11,872 bases of DNA, taken from contig DOYU01000011.1 of the NCBI GenBank assembly GCA_003518365.1, forward strand, positions 1 to 11,872, given 5' to 3'. Positions 8,759 through 11,872 of this stretch are shown here, one piece after another (position 1 is the first letter of the stretch; each line of letters begins with the position of its first letter). This stretch comes from Candidatus Magasanikiibacteriota bacterium (GTDB lineage: Bacteria > Patescibacteriota > Patescibacteriia > Magasanikbacterales > UBA922). The notes under the pieces were generated by a model, which saw nothing but the letters and a program-made list of their open reading frames with translations, was not told the origin of the DNA and made no database searches. The translations under genes and the position numbers were made by a program.

Positions 8759-8878
8759 GCTTCATGTCGGCTTCACCTCCATTGCGCCCTGCAGGCTAAA
8801 CACTGCAAGAATGCGCTGTACGGACTAGTGAAAAAGTGGAGTGACGCATTATAAGGCGTCTTCTTGCACAGCCTCACC

Positions 8879-8907
8879 TTGACAAAATCGCTTATTTATG
8901 CTATATT
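8879..8907 (+). promoter_or_regulatory. Strong promoter of the small peptide cassette
   Basis: TTGACA (8879-8884), a 17-nt spacer, then TATATT (8902-8907): a perfect -35 and five of six in the -10. Predicted start near 8914, giving a 5' leader of about 127 nt before the small gene, with an AGGAC/GTCCT hairpin at 8939-8952. It is the closest match to consensus in the window. Confidence 0.75.
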
Positions 8908-9040
8908 CACCCGTCTTTTTGGCAGAGAAATTGAGGGTAGGACATTCGTCCTCCTTTCTGCTCTTTTCCAAACTACAAACACACATCTTGCCTTTCGGAA
9001 ATTCCGGAGGGTGAATTGTGTGTCGAGTGAGAGGTTTCGC

Positions 9041-9184
9041 ATGAACCATCGCACCGACACCCCGCGCAAGTACTCCTTCTTCGTCCGCTTTTTGTTCCTC
9101 CTCCCGTTCTTGCTGCTCCTGAGCACGAACCTCGGGTGCGCCGACGAACAGCAGCCCGTCGGGCAGTGCAACGCCCAGCCCTGA
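9041..9184 (+). CDS. Small GC-rich exported or lipoprotein-like peptide
   Basis: A 47-residue product of unknown function, not recognised as any named family. Seen: a basic N-terminus (MNHRTDTPRK), a hydrophobic core at about 13-31 rich in Leu and Phe, then LGC at 31-33 and a polar tail with a second Cys at 43. This is signal-peptide architecture. The lipobox is imperfect (Asn at -3), so it may be a lipoprotein anchored at C33 or a peptide cleaved after GCA at 32-34. Hand counts give G+C of about 57, 38 and 94 percent at codon positions 1, 2 and 3, a coding pattern typical of a high-GC genome and unlike its neighbours. GAGAGG (9029-9034) lies 6 nt before the ATG; an alternative in-frame GTG at 9020 has GGAGG (9006-9010) 9 nt upstream and would give 54 residues. 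The promoter, gene and terminator form one unit. Small entericidin-type or lysis-type lipoproteins have similar layout, but that is only analogy. Confidence 0.65.
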   Translation: MNHRTDTPRKYSFFVRFLFLLPFLLLLSTNLGCADEQQPVGQCNAQP

Positions 9185-9197
9185 CCTCTCATCAACC

Positions 9198-9281
9198 GAC
9201 TCCTTAGGGAGTCACAACCCGGGCGACGCAGCGGAATTCCCTGCTACGTCGCCCCTTCAACTGCGATCTCGATCTTCGAGA
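9198..9281 (+). other. Three consecutive hairpins after the small gene
   Basis: Between the small gene and its terminator lie GACTCC-TTAG-GGAGTC (9198-9213, perfect 6-bp stem), GGGCGACG paired with CGTCGCCC (9221-9228 with 9247-9254, perfect 8 bp, with inner CAG/CTG), and TCTCGA-TCT-TCGAGA (9267-9281, perfect 6 bp). None has a T-run, so they are not simple terminators. They probably give a structured 3' untranslated region, or part of a structured RNA. Confidence 0.55.
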
Positions 9282-9300
9282 GTGCTAAGAAGAAACTTCA

Positions 9301-9333
9301 AAAAAAGCACGTTGGTATACAACGTGCTTTTTT
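9301..9333 (+). terminator. Intrinsic terminator of the small peptide cassette
   Basis: AAAAAAGCACGTTG (9301-9314) and CAACGTGCTTTTTT (9320-9333) pair perfectly over 14 bp with loop GTATA. The 8-bp mixed stem followed by T-run gives a strong terminator on the plus strand, and the A-run makes it potentially active on the other strand too. It closes the cassette and separates it from ftsK. Confidence 0.88.
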
Positions 9334-9337
9334 ATAT

Positions 9338-9583
9338 GCGGAGAAAGATTGCATTTCGCTTCGCTTCATTAAGACTCTATGTTACCTTCGGTAACATAAG
9401 ATTAAAAGATTTCTTCGTAAACCAAAAGGACATGCATGATATGAATGTCCTCCTTAGCATGTAGAATAATCTTTTAATCTTTTTTTGCGTTAGCAAAAAG
9501 TAATTTTAATGGAGCGAAGCGAAATGCAATCTTCCGTGTGAATACGAATGCCCGTGGTCTAGCAACGTACAATCTTTCTCCGC
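9338..9583 (+). repeat. Nested palindromic element with four-way-junction fold
   Basis: A 30-bp stem pairs 9345-9374 with 9504-9533; the only two non-Watson-Crick pairs (T9366 with G9512, G9373 with T9505) are G-U type on the plus strand. Inside it are three side-by-side hairpins: TATGTTACC/GGTAACATA (9378-9398), AGATTAAAAGATT/AATCTTTTAATCT (9399-9411 with 9468-9480, carrying an inner AGGACAT/ATGTCCT hairpin at 9427-9451), and TTTTTGC/GCAAAAA (9482-9499). An outer arm, GCGGAGAAAGATTG (9338-9351), is the perfect complement of CAATCTTTCTCCGC (9570-9583) and overlaps the base of the long stem. No gene is seen in it and no target-site duplication is evident at its ends. It could be a structured RNA, a miniature mobile element or a cruciform site. 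Confidence 0.75.
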
Positions 9584-9611
9584 AAGTCATCAAACACCCA
9601 CAAGAAGCTTG

Positions 9612-9640
9612 TTATCGCTTCTCTCAAAATATGATACAAT
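9612..9640 (+). promoter_or_regulatory. Candidate ftsK promoter, extended -10 type
   Basis: TGATACAAT (9632-9640) matches an extended -10 box (TG, one base, then TACAAT). The -35 position at 17 nt is TTATCG (9612-9617), weak. The predicted start near 9647 leaves only about 10 nt before the ftsK ATG, so the message would be almost leaderless. An overlapping TATGAT (9630-9635) is an alternative -10. Confidence 0.5.
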
Positions 9641-9656
9641 ACTATGAACACAACCT

Positions 9657-11872
9657 ATGGGACGAAAAAAACAACAACCTGAACCACCAAGCTTTGACCC
9701 TACTCTTTCTCGAGGAATTATTGCGATTCTTCTTGTTATTGTTGCTCTCATCATTACCCTCAGTTTTTTTGGGGCGGCAAGTACGGTAGGTGTTATTTTG
9801 AATGAATGGATTCTCGCCTTTCTCTTTGGCTCCATGCGATTTGCAACACCGCTCATTCTTCTTGTCTTTGCCTGGTTTATTTTGAAAGATAATGCATATG
9901 ATTATCGCCCCACGCATGGCATTGGTGCAGTACTTTTTTTTCTCACCCTCTCGAGCCTCATGCATATGGGCTTTGAAGCAAATGATATGTGGAGACAAGC
10001 GCTTGATGGCGCGGGTGGTGGAGTTTTCGGAATGCTCGCATGGCCACTAAAAACATATCTTGGCACGGTTGGCAGTGTTATTCTCCTTATTGGACTGGCG
10101 ATGGTGTCGCTTATCCTCCTTTTCAATACAGCTATTTTACATTTTTTTTCTCTGCACAAAAAAATTCTTTCTGGGCTTGGATTTATTGGAGAATTTGTGA
10201 AGCAACAGACACATACAACAGGTGAGGAACGTGAGGAAGAGGATGATCCGTACATGGACGAAGATGAAGAAGAAACCTCTCCACGAGAACGACGATTTGC
10301 GGCAAGAAATCTTGATAGTGGTGATGACGATACAGGAGACGAGGACGATGTGGAAGAAAATGATGAAGAAGGCAGTGACGAAGACGAAAAAATCTCTCTC
10401 CCACACACACCAAAAACACATGTCATTCCAGCAGAAGATGACATTCCAGAGTGGGCAAAACATGTCATTATCAAAGCACCACCAAAAATTACCTTGCTCA
10501 AATCGAGCAAATCAAAACCAACGAGCGGGGACATCAAATCAAATGAAGCAACGATCAAAAGTACTCTTGCCGAATTTAATATTGACGTAGACATGGGTGA
10601 AGTGCGTGTCGGACCGACAGTCACGCAGTATTCACTCAAACCGTCAAAAGGTGTCAAAATCTCACGCATCACAGCGCTTTCAAATGATCTTGCGCTCGCT
10701 CTCGCTGCACATCCTATTCGTATTGAGGCGCCCATCCCTGGAAAATCTCTAGTTGGTATTGAGGTACCAAATGAAAAAGCAGCCATGGTCACCTTCAAGG
10801 AACTTTTGGAATCCAAAGAATATGCCACACGACCACATGACATGATGTTTGCCCTGGGAAAAGATGTCGGTGGAAAAATCTGGGTGGCTGATCTGCCAAA
10901 GATGCCTCACCTTTTGGTCGCAGGTGCCACAGGATCGGGAAAAACCGTTTGCGTCAATACGATTATCATGTCGCTTTTGTTTCAGAATACTGCGGAAACA
11001 CTTCGCTTCATCATGGTAGATCCAAAACGTGTAGAATTGACACTGTATAATGGTATTCCCCATTTGCTCACGCCTGTTATCACAAATTCTCAAGATACAG
11101 TCAATGCACTCAGGTGGACGATATCAGAAATGGATCGACGCTTTGAATTACTTTCCAAAGCTGGCAATCGAGATATCGATAGCTATAACGGATCGCACCC
11201 ACAAAGTAAAATCCCACATCTTGTCTTTGTTATCGACGAGCTTGCAGACCTCATGGCAACGGCAAGCAATGAAGTCGAAGCAGGCATCATCCGGCTTGCA
11301 CAGATGGCGCGTGCCGTGGGGATTCATCTCATTGTGGCGACGCAACGACCAAGTGTAGACGTGATCACAGGGCTGATGAAAGCAAACATTCCAGGCCGTA
11401 TTGCTTTTTCTGTAGCATCTATTACAGATTCACGCACGATTCTGGATTCTGCTGGTGCAGAAAAATTGCTTGGTCGCGGTGACATGCTCTTTTCAACCGC
11501 AGCGCTGAGTAAACCAGTGCGTATCCAAGGCGCATTTATTACAGAAGAAGAAATGAAAAATGTAGTGTCATATCTCAAAGGTGGCGCAAAGCCGACATAC
11601 GATACCTCGATTATCCAAAAACAAAAAAATGGCACAGCGAGTATGTTTGGTGGACCAGCAGATGATCAAGACCCTCTCTTTGATGAAGCACAAGATGCTA
11701 TCTTGGAATCAGGAAAAGCAAGTGCATCTTATTTGCAACGCAGAATGCGTATAGGATATGCGCGCGCTGCGCGAATCCTCGACGAGCTCGAAGAGGCAGG
11801 TATTATTGGCCCAGCAGATGGCGCAAAACCTCGAGAAGTACTGGTGACAGAAAAACAGGTTTCCAGTACAAT
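9657..11872 (+). CDS. ftsK: DNA translocase FtsK/SpoIIIE family, 3' end cut by window
   Basis: 738 complete codons are present and the frame runs off the right edge; from domain content only the extreme C-terminus is missing. FtsK-type translocases sit at the division septum and pump chromosomal DNA to resolve daughter chromosomes. Seen: a basic start (MGRKKQQ), about four hydrophobic membrane segments (about 21-43, 62-77, 87-101, 130-155), a very acidic Asp/Glu linker (about 189-245), the alpha domain (about 291-390), and the beta motor with Walker A GATGSGKT at 423-430, VDPKRVEL, Walker B LVFVIDE at 522-528, and ATQRPS. The gamma winged helix at about 672-735 (SYLQRRMRIGYARAARILDE) normally reads polar chromosome sequences. 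The ATG at 9657 puts basic residues before the first membrane segment; no Shine-Dalgarno sequence precedes it. The linker is short and lacks the Pro/Gln-rich expansion of E. coli FtsK. All key ATPase residues are intact. Confidence 0.97.
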   Translation, partial: MGRKKQQPEPPSFDPTLSRGIIAILLVIVALIITLSFFGAASTVGVILNEWILAFLFGSMRFATPLILLVFAWFILKDNAYDYRPTHGIGAVLFFLTLSSLMHMGFEANDMWRQALDGAGGGVFGMLAWPLKTYLGTVGSVILLIGLAMVSLILLFNTAILHFFSLHKKILSGLGFIGEFVKQQTHTTGEEREEEDDPYMDEDEEETSPRERRFAARNLDSGDDDTGDEDDVEENDEEGSDEDEKISLPHTPKTHVIPAEDDIPEWAKHVIIKAPPKITLLKSSKSKPTSGDIKSNEATIKSTLAEFNIDVDMGEVRVGPTVTQYSLKPSKGVKISRITALSNDLALALAAHPIRIEAPIPGKSLVGIEVPNEKAAMVTFKELLESKEYATRPHDMMFALGKDVGGKIWVADLPKMPHLLVAGATGSGKTVCVNTIIMSLLFQNTAETLRFIMVDPKRVELTLYNGIPHLLTPVITNSQDTVNALRWTISEMDRRFELLSKAGNRDIDSYNGSHPQSKIPHLVFVIDELADLMATASNEVEAGIIRLAQMARAVGIHLIVATQRPSVDVITGLMKANIPGRIAFSVASITDSRTILDSAGAEKLLGRGDMLFSTAALSKPVRIQGAFITEEEMKNVVSYLKGGAKPTYDTSIIQKQKNGTASMFGGPADDQDPLFDEAQDAILESGKASASYLQRRMRIGYARAARILDELEEAGIIGPADGAKPREVLVTEKQVSST

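Noticed and set aside
8864..9040. Upstream extension of the small gene to a TTG at 8864
   Set aside because: It would begin before the promoter boxes at 8879-8907, so it could not be on that transcript, and the extension lacks the high third-position GC seen after 9041.
9312..9338. Possible promoter for the palindromic element within the terminator (TTGGTA and TTATAT)
   Set aside because: Spacing is 15 nt and both boxes are poor; the bases are better explained as terminator stem and T-run.
9282..9464. 60-codon plus-strand open frame across the terminator and palindrome
   Set aside because: It reads straight through a 14-bp-stem terminator and the nested inverted repeat, has no SD sequence and no protein-like features.
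9345..9533. Cloverleaf fold as a possible tRNA or tmRNA
   Set aside because: It is far too long, and lacks a T-loop GGTTCGAATCC-type motif and a CCA-compatible acceptor end.
9902..10843. 313-codon Ser-rich open frame on the minus strand
   Set aside because: It lies wholly antisense to ftsK; its serine runs are the complement of the acidic linker codons, and it has no recognisable domain.
1..11872. CRISPR arrays, transposase genes, rRNA or tRNA genes
   Set aside because: No regularly spaced repeats, no transposase-like reading frame and no rRNA or tRNA signatures were seen on either strand.

Overview
The window reads as ordinary bacterial chromosome, probably from a Patescibacteria/CPR (Parcubacteria-like) genome. 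This assignment is an inference from compact RNA polymerase subunits without large lineage insertions, rpoBC standing apart from rplJ/rplL, AT-leaning third codon positions, and housekeeping genes that start without visible Shine-Dalgarno (SD) sequences. The standard bacterial code fits: no in-frame TGA interrupts the large genes.

Left two thirds (minus strand): reading leftwards come rpoB (8229 to 4813), a 36-nt gap, rpoC (4776 to 943), a strong intrinsic terminator (887-917), then a separately promoted yebC/TACO1-family gene (769 to 32). rpoB has a good candidate promoter about 375 nt upstream of its start. The leader between them carries several hairpins, including one shaped like an intrinsic terminator (8314-8341), so attenuation of the polymerase operon is plausible.

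Middle (8230-9656), about 1.4 kb without a large gene: the most unusual part. It holds (a) the rpoB leader and promoter, with two 14-bp near-repeats covering and flanking the -35 box; (b) a self-contained plus-strand cassette with a near-consensus promoter (8879-8907), a 47-codon gene for a tiny exported or lipoprotein-like peptide (9041-9184), three further hairpins and a 14-bp-stem terminator (9301-9333). By hand count this small gene has G or C at the third position in 44 of 47 sense codons, against 11 of 47 in the first 47 codons of neighbouring ftsK, and it alone has clear SD sequences. (c) An approximately 245-bp nested palindrome (9338-9583) able to fold into a four-way junction, with an overlapping competing outer arm.

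Right end (plus strand): a DNA translocase of the FtsK/SpoIIIE family runs from 9657 off the right edge, nearly complete, with membrane segments, an acidic linker, the alpha/beta motor with Walker A and B motifs, and the gamma winged helix.

The large genes are core machinery: transcription (rpoB, rpoC), a translation or gene-expression factor (yebC) and chromosome segregation (ftsK). The candidate novelty is the foreign-looking peptide cassette and the adjoining palindromic element between rpoB and ftsK.
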